Part shown: positions 1 to 8,056 of the stretch, one piece after another
Layout of the letters: the number at the start of each line of letters is the position of its first letter
Numbering within the stretch: position 1 is the first letter of the stretch
DNA from: CAZRSW01 sp964602845
Lineage (GTDB): Bacteria > Chloroflexota > Dehalococcoidia > Lucifugimonadales > UBA826
Length of the DNA: 28,928 bases
Reading direction: 5' to 3'
Assembly: GCA_964602845.1 (NCBI GenBank)
Contig: CAZRSW010000022.1
Span: 1-28,928 of the forward strand
Program-made: the position numbers and the translations under genes
The notes under the pieces: generated by a model
The model's input: only the letters and a program-made list of their open reading frames with translations
Databases searched by the model: none
What the model was told of the DNA's origin: nothing

Positions 1-77
1 CATCAGGTCCCGCGATTGCCCTGGTTTCAACCGCTATATTCTTGATGTCCTTTATCGGTCATGGCCTGAAAAGATGA
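1..77 (+). CDS. C-terminal fragment of a membrane protein, possibly an ABC transporter permease (truncated by window edge)
   Basis: An open frame runs from the left edge (first full codon at 3) to TGA at 75-77 and gives 24 residues: a hydrophobic helix around ALVSTAIFLMSFIGHG followed by the basic end LKR. A final transmembrane helix with a short positively charged tail is typical of inner-membrane permeases, and the pattern resembles the last helix of oligopeptide-type (DppC-like) or related ABC permeases. The terminator at 221-258 lies downstream on the same strand, which supports a real + strand gene ending here. The fragment is too short to assign a family firmly. The permease call is inference. 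Confidence 0.4.
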   Translation, partial: SGPAIALVSTAIFLMSFIGHGLKR

Positions 78-220
78 TTTGCCAAGAAACGAATCTCCTG
101 CATGCTCAAATCGATTTGGATGCTGTTCCCCTGAGTCTTTTTTGTCTTATGTGGTCTCGTATATCTTGGCAGCGAGACATCCGGTTATGAAAACATAATA
201 GCTCTCCGTTATAGTTTTCG

Positions 221-258
221 ACCCCTGCTTAGCATAAAATTTAGGTGGGGGTTTTTTT
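221..258 (+). terminator. Rho-independent terminator
   Basis: An 11-bp stem, ACCCCTGCTTA (221-231) with TAGGTGGGGGT (242-252), has three G-U wobbles and a 10-nt loop, and is followed by seven T (252-258). It would end transcription of the + strand gene that stops at 77. It lies between that gene and the oppositely oriented regulator that ends at 352. The other strand has no T-run after the stem, so it looks one-directional. Confidence 0.7.
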
Positions 259-351
259 ATACGGGTTGTCTGCATGTCACAAGATGCTTGGGTACGAAAA
301 ACTATAAGTTATCGAGCCTTGCGTTCATCTGTTTCAAAATATCTAATGCGA

Positions 352-1245
352 CTATTTATCTTGTGGGATGATGCTAGAAATTGGGACGGATAAAGCTCTT
401 GCCAGGTTGACAAGGGCTGACATGGTGAGGTTCTGCTTCCCATTCTCAACTAAACTTATGTAAGCACGGTCAACACTGGCTTTTCTGGCTAGATCCCCTT
501 GGTTCATTCCCCTAGTGACACGTGTTTCTTTGATCGTGCGACCCACTGTGCTTAATATGCTGTTTAGCGAATCGACATTAGATTTAAGTCCTAGCAGACT
601 TTCTATTTTGGCTAGGCCGGAATAAAAATCTGACACAACGTAGCCTGCGCGAAAGTATGAAGGGTTTCTTATGACAGCATTACCTCCGAATAAGATCAAA
701 GGAGATTTTTCTAGTGCAGTTAGAGCATGCGCGCATTCAGCTGCTCGCGGGATATTCGACTCTAGAATGATAGACAATGTAACCACGTCGATTCCGTTCT
801 GTTCTACGTAAGCGGTTAAGTCTTGAGATGGAGTTTCGGAACCTAAGTAATGTACAGAAAATCCTTCAAGCGTTAAAAGGCTTGCAAACATTTTCGATGC
901 TAGGACGTGTCTCTCACCTTCGACGGAGGTTGTAACAACACTGAATCCGTTATTCTGCGTGAGTGGAGATTGTCCCATTATTAAGTCGACGAGGCTATGG
1001 ATGATCTCGGTGGATAGATGCTCGTGAGCGATTGTGGTTTTGCCTTCATGCCAGAGTTGGCCGATTTCACTTATTGCAGGAGAAAATATGAGTGTGTATA
1101 TCATATTTGGCGAAAATCCAATTTTGAGGGTTTCATATGCCAACAGCTCGCATTTGGTTCGGTCACCTTTTAGGAGGTGTGTAACGAGATTGGCTGTCAG
1201 TTCTTCGATTAAAGCTTGGTTGCCTGGTGTTTGTTTCTTGGTCAT
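352..1245 (-). CDS. CarH-like B12-binding photoreceptor module fused to a C-terminal XRE DNA-binding domain
   Basis: This 297-residue protein has three parts. Residues about 10-95 form a helical B12-binding cap. It carries W65-x9-E75-H76, the W-x9-EH signature of CarH/LitR light sensors, and H66 lies directly after the Trp, where CarH has the His that ligates cobalt after illumination. Residues about 100-220 form the Rossmann-like B12-binding fold, with E111-R112-H113-V-L-A matching the [E/D]xHxxG lower-ligand motif except Ala for Gly. Residues about 237-292 are an XRE/HTH_3 domain (GMNQGDLARKASVDRAYIS). Classic CarH has an N-terminal MerR HTH, so this order and HTH type are unusual. The start is 3 bp after the SDR stop, suggesting co-transcription and autoregulation. 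By analogy it would be a dark-state repressor binding adenosylcobalamin and released by light. Light sensing itself is inference. Confidence 0.85.
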   Translation of the reverse strand: MTKKQTPGNQALIEELTANLVTHLLKGDRTKCELLAYETLKIGFSPNMIYTLIFSPAISEIGQLWHEGKTTIAHEHLSTEIIHSLVDLIMGQSPLTQNNGFSVVTTSVEGERHVLASKMFASLLTLEGFSVHYLGSETPSQDLTAYVEQNGIDVVTLSIILESNIPRAAECAHALTALEKSPLILFGGNAVIRNPSYFRAGYVVSDFYSGLAKIESLLGLKSNVDSLNSILSTVGRTIKETRVTRGMNQGDLARKASVDRAYISLVENGKQNLTMSALVNLARALSVPISSIIPQDK

Positions 1246-1248
1246 TGT

Positions 1249-2688
1249 TCACTTAAACCTGAGTCGCATAATTTTTTGACGGTAGTTAAATATTCTTATG
1301 AGCAGGTATTTCACGAGAAGTTTGTGGGCAATCCTTCCGAATATTCCCAGAGGTAGTTTGTAATGTACTCTATCAAGCACTGTGGTGGTTTCATCAGGAT
1401 TATTTAGGATTAGGTGCTGATGTCTCCACAGTTTATACGGTCCTCTTGTTTGCTCATCTGTGAAGGTGGTGTTGGGTTTCCATTCAAGGATATGTGTCAT
1501 CCATGCCATGCTTACTGGACCGATTTTTATCTGATACTTCATCACTGATCCTTGTTCTATGGGCTCTTTGGCCTCAAGGATCTGGAAATTTAGCCAACCG
1601 GGAGTATACAGCCCCAAGTTCCACGGGGATGCAAAAAAGGAAAACGTATCATCAGAGTCGTTGGCAATAATCGTAGTTGCATATAGTTCATATACGTTAG
1701 AAGCAGGTCCATCAAAGTTGCTGGTTTCGGCCGAAGCATTAGGGAGTGACGTGTCTGATTTAGACACAGCGACCGACTGTGTCGAATATTCGTGAACGAG
1801 CGCTTTATTGAGATTGTCATAGGAGAATTTAAATCCACTATCCATTAATTTTGTCGGTAGGGCTTTGTGACTGTTGGTAAGAACGATAACTCCCTCTGAA
1901 AATATCAGGCGCAAGATTATACTCGGTATTGGAAGTATTACTCTTGCTTTTGTGACGTTCCTCAGATGGCTCGCAAACTCCTTCGCTGTTACAGGGAGTG
2001 GAGCTGTAAAGTTTACGGGTCCAGTAATCGCATCATTTCTGATGCAGTATTCTATCGCCCGAACAACGTCGTCTATATGAATCCATGAAATAAACTGATC
2101 TCCGTTGCCAATATAGCTTCCGAATCCTAGTTCAAATGCCGGGGATAACTGTAATAGAATACCGCCTTCACGTGCCAAAACTATACCTAGCCTCAGGGTA
2201 CATACCCGTATGTTGTGCTTGTTAAGTTCGTAAGCTGCATTCTCCCAGTCGCCTGTCAGATTTGAGAGATAGTCCCCACCGATAGTACTTGTCTCATCTA
2301 GAGTTTCAGATCTCTTATCACCGTAGATTCCTACGGCGCTCGCGGAGAGGAATATTTTTGGTGGCGTTTCACAGAGAGTAATTTCGTGGACCAGCATCCT
2401 AGTCAATAGCACACGGCTTTCACTAAATTCCTTTTTCTTTTTCGTAGTCCAACGCACGCCAGCTAGTTGTCTTCCTGACAAATTCACTACTACGTCTGAC
2501 TTGTTTAATGAGTCTCTGAGGGTGCGTTTGGATCCATATATGTCGATCAATTCGATTTCAGCACCTAACTGATTCTTGGCTTTATCAATATCCCTTACTG
2601 CGGCGGTTATAGTACATCCGGTGGATTGCAGATACGGTATTAGATGTCGACCTATGAACCCTGAGGCTCCTGTGATAAATACATGCAT
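1249..2688 (-). CDS. TIGR01777 NAD(P)-binding epimerase-like protein fused to an SRPBCC domain
   Basis: This is a 479-residue two-domain protein. Residues 1 to about 300 are an extended SDR of the TIGR01777 (YfcH-like) family: TGASGFIG at 6-13 binds the dinucleotide, and an SASAVGIYG strand carries the family active-site region. Residues about 330-479 are an SRPBCC (START/cyclase-like) ligand-binding domain, recognisable from the PWNLGLYTPGWLNF opening and the GPYKLWRHQH segment. A ribosome site (AGGGAA) precedes the ATG. It follows the MMPL gene by 27 bp and is 3 bp from the regulator. TIGR01777 proteins recur in light-induced gene sets of other bacteria alongside CFA-type methyltransferases, which fits the context. 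A hydrophobic ligand such as a lipid intermediate is plausible for the SRPBCC part, but the substrate is unknown. Confidence 0.85.
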   Translation of the reverse strand: MHVFITGASGFIGRHLIPYLQSTGCTITAAVRDIDKAKNQLGAEIELIDIYGSKRTLRDSLNKSDVVVNLSGRQLAGVRWTTKKKKEFSESRVLLTRMLVHEITLCETPPKIFLSASAVGIYGDKRSETLDETSTIGGDYLSNLTGDWENAAYELNKHNIRVCTLRLGIVLAREGGILLQLSPAFELGFGSYIGNGDQFISWIHIDDVVRAIEYCIRNDAITGPVNFTAPLPVTAKEFASHLRNVTKARVILPIPSIILRLIFSEGVIVLTNSHKALPTKLMDSGFKFSYDNLNKALVHEYSTQSVAVSKSDTSLPNASAETSNFDGPASNVYELYATTIIANDSDDTFSFFASPWNLGLYTPGWLNFQILEAKEPIEQGSVMKYQIKIGPVSMAWMTHILEWKPNTTFTDEQTRGPYKLWRHQHLILNNPDETTTVLDRVHYKLPLGIFGRIAHKLLVKYLLIRIFNYRQKIMRLRFK

Positions 2689-2715
2689 TTTAATTCCCTA
2701 GATTTGCTGCGGTAA

Positions 2716-5088
2716 TTATGTTTGGTGGTCGTCAATCGTAGGTTTGGATGGCCACCAATTCCATTTCCCGAGCATCATTATGAAAGATGGCACAACTATT
2801 CCTCTCACAAAGAAAGTATCTATTAAGACACCTATAGCCACTACAAAACCGAGCTGAAAAAGATCTCGGAGCGGTAAAGTTGTTAAAGCAGTAAAAGTTC
2901 CTGCGAGAATAATGCCAGCGGAAGTTATGACTCCACCTGTATTAGATACGGCGATGATAGTTGCCTTTTTGATTCTAAAATGACGGGCTTCTTCCCTAAC
3001 CCTAGAGATGATGTATATGTTGTAATCAACTCCGAGAGCTACCAGAAATATGAACATGAAGATTGGTACACCACTGCCTATACCATCATGGCCTAATACG
3101 TACCTGAAGAATAGAATCGATATACCAAGACTAGCTAGGAAACTTAACAGAACGCTCCCCAACAGATATAGAGGCGCAATAATTGCTCTTACTAAGACTG
3201 CTAGCACGAGGAATATGATGATTAATACTAGAGGGCCCATGACCTTGACGTCGCGTTCGCTGGCAACTTTTGTGTCATAATTTATAGCCGTCTCACCTCC
3301 GACTAATATCTCATCGAAATCAGCGAGGTATTTTTCGGATACGTTACGTATGTCGGATATTTTCATAAGCGTTTCCGGCAGGATAGGGCTCTCTACGAAT
3401 GTCACGTCGAGACGAACAAGTGGCCCTAATGTTGAGATGTGTGATTGGCTTGATATCGCCAAGTTCATCAAGGCCGCACTGTCTAGGTCGATTCCATTTG
3501 GAATGTTCAGTGTGGCGGCATATTTTGTTTTATCACGTTCTGTATTTGCTCTATCGGATGAGTACATAGTACTTAAAAATGATCCGTATCGGTCCAATGG
3601 CATGGTAACTTGTTCCCCGTAAGGACGAGTGGGGCCCGTTACGTTATTGACTCCATCAATCGATGTGATGGCTTTTGAAAAGGATTCGATCAATTCTAAA
3701 TCCTCTATGGGATTTTGCCTTGTCCTTATGAAGATTTGAGTGGGTGCGACTGATCCGGAAGGAAAAGATTCTCTCATTATTGTGTAACCTTGAACCGACT
3801 CGGCATTCTCGGGTAGGCTGGCCAGAAGGTTATAGGAAGGTTGGTATTTTACTAGTCCAATTGACATCAGGGACAGGATCACTACAGAAATTATAGCGAC
3901 TGTAGCTGGTTTCTTCGATATAAATTGTGCGATTGTTGCCCAGAGGCCTTCAGGAGAAGGACGACGCAAGGAATCATTTCCTGTCCCATTGTGTTGAACT
4001 GTGATCTTGCTAGGCCAGTAGGCTTTTTTACCCAATATGGTGAGTATAGCTGGTATGAAGGTTAAACCTGCTGCGATTGCAAAGGCCATCCCCAGAGCTA
4101 ATATAGGTCCTAGAACTTGGTATGATCGGAGTGTAGCTGAGATGAGTATGAGCATGGCCAATATTGTGGTAAGGGCTGAGGAAAATATCGCTGGACCAAC
4201 GCTTGACAGAGTATCGGCCATAGCAAGGTTTGAAGATTTTCCCTGCTTCAAGTGGTCTCTGAATCGTGAAGATATGAATAACATGTAATCAGTGCCTGCT
4301 CCAAAAATCAGAACGACCATAATTGATGTAGCTTGAGCGTTTACCACCAATCCTGCTTTTTCGGCCAATATAGCCACAATCGCGCCCGCTAATATATAAG
4401 CGAGGCCGGCAGATATCACGGGCAATATCGCTAGAATGACAGCGAGTCGATATATGATAAGTAATATTACGAGGACTAATAGGATACTCATTGCGGTGAT
4501 CCTAAAGTCTATCGATTGAAAAACTGAAACGGCGTCTTCAACGACACCAGCTGGACCCGTCAAGTAAACTTGAACCGCATCGTTGGGTTCTCGTCCCAAG
4601 TGGTTTCTTATAGTTCTAATTTCCTCTTGTAGCTCTTCAACCGGTAAGCTGTCATAGGTTGAAAATGCAATAAACGTCAATAGAGTAGAAGCATCCTGAG
4701 AAAAACTAAGCTTGGACAAACCAGGATTGTCAAACTGACTGGCAACATTGCCGAGCAGCGGGCTTTCTAAGGCCCTTTCTTTGAGCCACGTGACGTCTCT
4801 TTCAATGGTTGTCAATTCTTCGGGTCCGATACCGTCTGTTTTATGGTACACCAGTACCCCTTGTAATCCAGAACGAGGAAAGTATTTTTCCTGGAGTTTC
4901 AGTGCTCTAGTTGATTCTGCTCCATCGGGAAGAAAATCTTCCTGACTGTTGCTAGCGATATCAGCGAGTGATGGAATGAGACCCACAATTGTGAGTACTA
5001 TGAATAAAATGGGTAAAATAGCCCAGATGCTAACGGATAAAATCCTACCGTACCCGGAGGTTATTGCTACTGAAATATTTCTCCACAT
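2716..5088 (-). CDS. MMPL-family RND exporter
   Basis: This 790-residue inner-membrane protein has the two-fold MMPL/RND layout: TM1 near residues 15-38, an extracytoplasmic loop to about 195, a block of five helices (about 195-370), TM7 near 395-415, a second outer loop, and a final helix block from about 625. Paired motifs in the middle of each helix block, GAGTDYMLFI and GVDYNIYI, carry the acidic residue expected for proton coupling. MMPL proteins export lipids or lipid-linked molecules in actinobacteria and other groups. AAGGA lies 8 nt before the ATG. It is the first gene leftward from the shared control region and likely moves, or responds to, the lipids made by the rightward operon. 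The substrate is not known. Confidence 0.88.
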   Translation of the reverse strand: MWRNISVAITSGYGRILSVSIWAILPILFIVLTIVGLIPSLADIASNSQEDFLPDGAESTRALKLQEKYFPRSGLQGVLVYHKTDGIGPEELTTIERDVTWLKERALESPLLGNVASQFDNPGLSKLSFSQDASTLLTFIAFSTYDSLPVEELQEEIRTIRNHLGREPNDAVQVYLTGPAGVVEDAVSVFQSIDFRITAMSILLVLVILLIIYRLAVILAILPVISAGLAYILAGAIVAILAEKAGLVVNAQATSIMVVLIFGAGTDYMLFISSRFRDHLKQGKSSNLAMADTLSSVGPAIFSSALTTILAMLILISATLRSYQVLGPILALGMAFAIAAGLTFIPAILTILGKKAYWPSKITVQHNGTGNDSLRRPSPEGLWATIAQFISKKPATVAIISVVILSLMSIGLVKYQPSYNLLASLPENAESVQGYTIMRESFPSGSVAPTQIFIRTRQNPIEDLELIESFSKAITSIDGVNNVTGPTRPYGEQVTMPLDRYGSFLSTMYSSDRANTERDKTKYAATLNIPNGIDLDSAALMNLAISSQSHISTLGPLVRLDVTFVESPILPETLMKISDIRNVSEKYLADFDEILVGGETAINYDTKVASERDVKVMGPLVLIIIFLVLAVLVRAIIAPLYLLGSVLLSFLASLGISILFFRYVLGHDGIGSGVPIFMFIFLVALGVDYNIYIISRVREEARHFRIKKATIIAVSNTGGVITSAGIILAGTFTALTTLPLRDLFQLGFVVAIGVLIDTFFVRGIVVPSFIMMLGKWNWWPSKPTIDDHQT

Positions 5089-5126
5089 CTGGGAATCCTT
5101 GGAGCAGATTCGTTTCCTTCATATTA

Positions 5127-5142
5127 TTGTATTATATTACAA
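5127..5142. promoter_or_regulatory. Inverted-repeat operator candidate, copy 1
   Basis: TTGTA-TTATAT-TACAA is a perfect 5-bp inverted repeat with a 6-bp spacer, centred at 5134.5. It overlaps the candidate minus-strand -10. It is the same motif as copy 2, centred 20 bp away. The best candidate ligand is the B12/XRE regulator at 352-1245, which sits at the end of the leftward operon. Confidence 0.65.
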
Positions 5143-5146
5143 AAAA

Positions 5147-5162
5147 TTGTATGGTAGTACAA
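5147..5162. promoter_or_regulatory. Inverted-repeat operator candidate, copy 2
   Basis: TTGTA-TGGTAG-TACAA is the same perfect inverted repeat as copy 1 with an unrelated 6-bp spacer. It extends by one more pair to ATTGTA/TACAAT (5146-5163). It is centred at 5154.5, exactly 20 bp or about two helical turns from copy 1, so two dimers could bind the same DNA face. Conserved arms with a variable spacer are what a true operator pair would show. Confidence 0.68.
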
Positions 5163-5219
5163 TAGTATGGTCTAGGTCAGAGGAACGTAAAAGCGATCAG
5201 CAGATGTCAGATTGAAGCG

Positions 5220-5762
5220 ATGTCTATAGCCCAAATGTTTGTAATTGTGAATGTTGTTGGCGGTACTGCGGTACTCGGCAGTTATGTGCTTTGCTTGCTC
5301 GGTTTTCCTGAGCATCGAGAGGCTCTTTGGGGTGGCATAGATGGACGTACGCGATTAATATTCACCCTGTCAATGGTTCTGGCTGCCGGGGGGTATTTAA
5401 CATTTTGCTACATGGTAGTTTTTGATGACTTCGGCTTGGTGTTATTTTCGGGAGCTCAGGCGTTTAACACCGCTATCATCCTCGTTGTATTGTTTCTAAT
5501 ATCCTCATCGCTTTGGATGCCTTTTACAATACTGTATTTGAATACAGGCGAACGGGTGTTTTGGATACTTTGTGTTGCCATGCTTTGGGTCACGGCGTTG
5601 TCCCTTTTAACTCTTCTGTTTTCGATAATTATTGATAATAGCGCTCAAGTGTCAATGATCGTCAAATTATCCAGTATTCTAGGTTTAGGTTGGCTCACAC
5701 TGCATTGTTTGGTTTTAGATGCACTAATATGGGTTATAAGATTCAATCGCGGTATGGGCTAG
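5220..5762 (+). CDS. Five-helix membrane protein of unknown function
   Basis: This 180-residue, strongly hydrophobic protein has about five transmembrane helices (roughly residues 5-27, 44-70, 76-98, 107-133 and 143-172) and a short polar loop after helix 1 (PEHREALWGGIDGRTR). I recognise no family. No cysteine or histidine cluster or other catalytic signature is evident. It is the first gene of the rightward operon, 58 bp before the first methyltransferase, so it should be expressed with the lipid enzymes. It could be a membrane partner or a scaffold, but nothing in the sequence decides this. The ribosome site before the ATG is weak. Confidence 0.7.
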   Translation: MSIAQMFVIVNVVGGTAVLGSYVLCLLGFPEHREALWGGIDGRTRLIFTLSMVLAAGGYLTFCYMVVFDDFGLVLFSGAQAFNTAIILVVLFLISSSLWMPFTILYLNTGERVFWILCVAMLWVTALSLLTLLFSIIIDNSAQVSMIVKLSSILGLGWLTLHCLVLDALIWVIRFNRGMG

Positions 5763-5820
5763 TCGTAGGTCAGGATTGCTAAAAATGTGGGTTATTAGGT
5801 AAGGGGGGTCCGTACGAGCT

Positions 5821-7014
5821 ATGAACTTCGTAGATTTTCTTGTATCCAATATTCTGTGGCGGCCCGTATTGGGGTGTTTCCAAGGTATGGGTGTCTCAGT
5901 AGTGCTGCCGGATGGGAAAAAATTTAACCTTGGGTCAGAGTCAAGTTCTGATGACCCTCCCATATATATTAGTAATTGGTCGGTTTTTCTTGATTTGTTA
6001 TGGGGATATGACTTAGGGCTTGCTGGTTCATACATATCCGGTAAATGGCACCACGAGGAATTGCCGGATTTGTTTAGCAGGTTATCGTCCCAGGTAGGTT
6101 CTTCAAATACGTCTGTTTTAGCAAAAATTGCTCCGAAAAAACTAATCGCTAGGGTTGAGCAAATGATTAGGGCTTCCAATACCATTTGGTGGGCATCCAG
6201 GAATGTGAGCTCTCATTACGACAAAAGTAACGAGTTTTTCTCCTACTTTTTGGATTCTAGTATGACTTACTCGTGTGGGATTTTCGATAATCCCGATGCC
6301 ACACTGGGGGAGGCTCAACAGAACAAATTAGACACACTGTTCAAAAAAAGTGTCATGAAAGCTGGGGATAATGTATTAGATATAGGTTGTGGCTGGGGAG
6401 GGTTGATTTCGCGGGCTGTAGAAATGTACGACGTTAAAGTGACAGGTGTGACACTTTCAAAAGAGCAATATGATTACACCCGTTCTTTACTAAGGTCCTT
6501 GGGTATTGAGCAGTTTGCGGGAGTGGTACTTCAAGATTATCGTAGAACACAAGGCAAATATGATCACATATTCTCCGTGGAAATGTTGGAAGCAGTAGGG
6601 CATAAAGGCATATACGAATTCTTTGACAAGTCTTGGGATCTTTTGTCTGAAAGAGGCTCTTTGCAGGTGCAAGTTATAACCATCCCGGATGACAGGTATG
6701 ACTCGTATCGTACAAATTGTGATTTTATACAAAAATATGTTTTTCCTGGAGGGTTATTGCCTTCATTGAAAGTTGTCAATGAAGCGGCGAGAATTTCTGG
6801 GTTTCGGCTGGTCGAATCTACATCTATTGGAAAACACTACGCTACAACACTGAAGCAATGGCGAGATCGGTTAAATGAAAACCGGGAGGATATCCTAAAG
6901 GCGGGATTTTCTGAGGAAGATCTAAGGCGATTCGATTACTACTTCTCGTATTGCGAAGGAGCATTTAGGGCTCAGCGTATCGATAACTTCCAGCTATCTT
7001 ATGTGAAGGCTTGA
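5821..7014 (+). CDS. Cyclopropane-fatty-acid-synthase-family phospholipid methyltransferase
   Basis: This 397-residue protein is a full-length CFA synthase homologue acting on unsaturated acyl chains of membrane phospholipids with S-adenosylmethionine. Residues 1 to about 120 are the N-terminal lipid-binding region and about 130-397 the Rossmann methyltransferase. LDIGCGWGG (187-195) is the SAM loop. C152 in TYSCGIF and E257 in SVEMLEAVG correspond to E. coli Cfa residues around the bicarbonate/active site, and C378 in SYCEGAFRA is the conserved C-terminal Cys. At the E. coli His266 position the segment reads VQVITIPDDRY, typical of the plant/UfaM-like branch rather than classical Cfa, so the product may be a methylated or furan-precursor chain instead of cyclopropane. 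It is followed after 4 bp by a second methyltransferase. Confidence 0.9.
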   Translation: MNFVDFLVSNILWRPVLGCFQGMGVSVVLPDGKKFNLGSESSSDDPPIYISNWSVFLDLLWGYDLGLAGSYISGKWHHEELPDLFSRLSSQVGSSNTSVLAKIAPKKLIARVEQMIRASNTIWWASRNVSSHYDKSNEFFSYFLDSSMTYSCGIFDNPDATLGEAQQNKLDTLFKKSVMKAGDNVLDIGCGWGGLISRAVEMYDVKVTGVTLSKEQYDYTRSLLRSLGIEQFAGVVLQDYRRTQGKYDHIFSVEMLEAVGHKGIYEFFDKSWDLLSERGSLQVQVITIPDDRYDSYRTNCDFIQKYVFPGGLLPSLKVVNEAARISGFRLVESTSIGKHYATTLKQWRDRLNENREDILKAGFSEEDLRRFDYYFSYCEGAFRAQRIDNFQLSYVKA

Positions 7015-7018
7015 TCTG

Positions 7019-8056
7019 ATGTGGTACGAATACATTATTGATCGAGGATTGATACCTGAGCCGATGTTACGTTTGATAGTACGGTCTTACCTATGGAAAT
7101 ATTCTAATAGGGTTAATAGATTAAGCGAATTTCAATTACACGAGATACAGAAGGACTTTCTCAAAGATCTCGGCATCGGGCCGATAGCTGAGGAAATGGA
7201 GATGGCTAATCAACAGCATTACGAAATCTCTCCTAAGTTTTATGAGAGATTTTTGGGATCTCAAATGAAGTATAGTGGATCGATATGGACAGCAGAAACT
7301 AAATGCTTATCATCGGCTGATTTGGGAACACTGGATCTGTATTTGGACAGGGCTGATTTGAAAGATGGTCATCGTGTGCTGGAACTGGGATCTGGATGGG
7401 GATCTCTTTGTTTGCATATAGCTAAACGTTTACCTAACGCCCTGATTACTTCTGTTACTAATTCTGAGAGTCAGAAAAGTTTTATTGATGACAAGATCAG
7501 AAATATTGGGTTGGATAATTTAGTAGTGGTTCATTCCGATGTAAACGTATACCAAGATTCAGACCGGTATGATCGTATTTTGTCTATAGAGATGTTTGAG
7601 CATCTTCGCAACCCTACGGCATTAATGAAACAGATTGTTGAGTGGATGAAGAGCGACGGCAGGTTGTTTCTACAGGTGTTTTCCCACCGTGTCATGCCCC
7701 AATATTTTGATGACACAGAAAATTCGTGGATGGCTAAGAATTTCTTCACTAGGGGAGTAATGCCTTATTCCGGTATGTACGATGCGCTGTCTAAAGAATT
7801 GACGGTTATAAAGAAGTGGCACGTTTCCGGGCTCCACTATCATAGGTCACTGGAGGCATGGTTACAAAGGTTGAAGATCGTCGGACCTACATTCTCAGAT
7901 AGCGATTGTGCAGGTGATCCATCCCAAAAAAATATACTCCACAACAAATTCAGGTTTTTCCTTATTTTTTGTTCTGAACTTTTCAAATTTAATCGAGGGC
8001 TTGATTGGCATGTTGACCATTATTTTATGGGTCCTAGTAGAGGTGTGGATTCTTGA
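7019..8056 (+). CDS. Second CFA-like SAM-dependent methyltransferase
   Basis: This 345-residue class I methyltransferase belongs to the wider CFA synthase/coclaurine N-methyltransferase-like superfamily. The SAM motif VLELGSGWGS is at about 120-129, and NQQHYEISPKFYERFLG (about 64-80) is the family's pre-core signature. It differs from its neighbour: it lacks most of the N-terminal lipid-binding domain, the YSC cysteine is replaced (KYSGSIW), and no C-terminal CEGAFRA-like motif is present. It is therefore a separate enzyme, not a recent tandem duplicate. The ATG is 4 bp after the preceding stop and the end overlaps the next gene, so the genes are translationally coupled. A second methylation step on the same lipid chain, as in dimethylated furan fatty acids, is a plausible inference. 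Confidence 0.85.
   Translation: MWYEYIIDRGLIPEPMLRLIVRSYLWKYSNRVNRLSEFQLHEIQKDFLKDLGIGPIAEEMEMANQQHYEISPKFYERFLGSQMKYSGSIWTAETKCLSSADLGTLDLYLDRADLKDGHRVLELGSGWGSLCLHIAKRLPNALITSVTNSESQKSFIDDKIRNIGLDNLVVVHSDVNVYQDSDRYDRILSIEMFEHLRNPTALMKQIVEWMKSDGRLFLQVFSHRVMPQYFDDTENSWMAKNFFTRGVMPYSGMYDALSKELTVIKKWHVSGLHYHRSLEAWLQRLKIVGPTFSDSDCAGDPSQKNILHNKFRFFLIFCSELFKFNRGLDWHVDHYFMGPSRGVDS

Larger units (their letters stand above)
5089..5219. promoter_or_regulatory. Divergent promoter region shared by the exporter/regulator and lipid-enzyme operons
   Basis: This 131-bp spacer lies between two divergent first genes. On the minus strand, TATAAT (5136 to 5131), or TAATAT (5139 to 5134) with TTGTAC (5162 to 5157) 17 bp upstream, is a candidate sigma70-type promoter for the exporter. 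On the plus strand, TTGTAT (5127-5132), 17 bp, TATGGT (5150-5155) is a weaker candidate for the lipid operon. Both overlap the paired inverted repeats at 5127-5162, so one bound protein could block both directions. Promoter positions are by eye and start sites are unknown. Confidence 0.6.
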
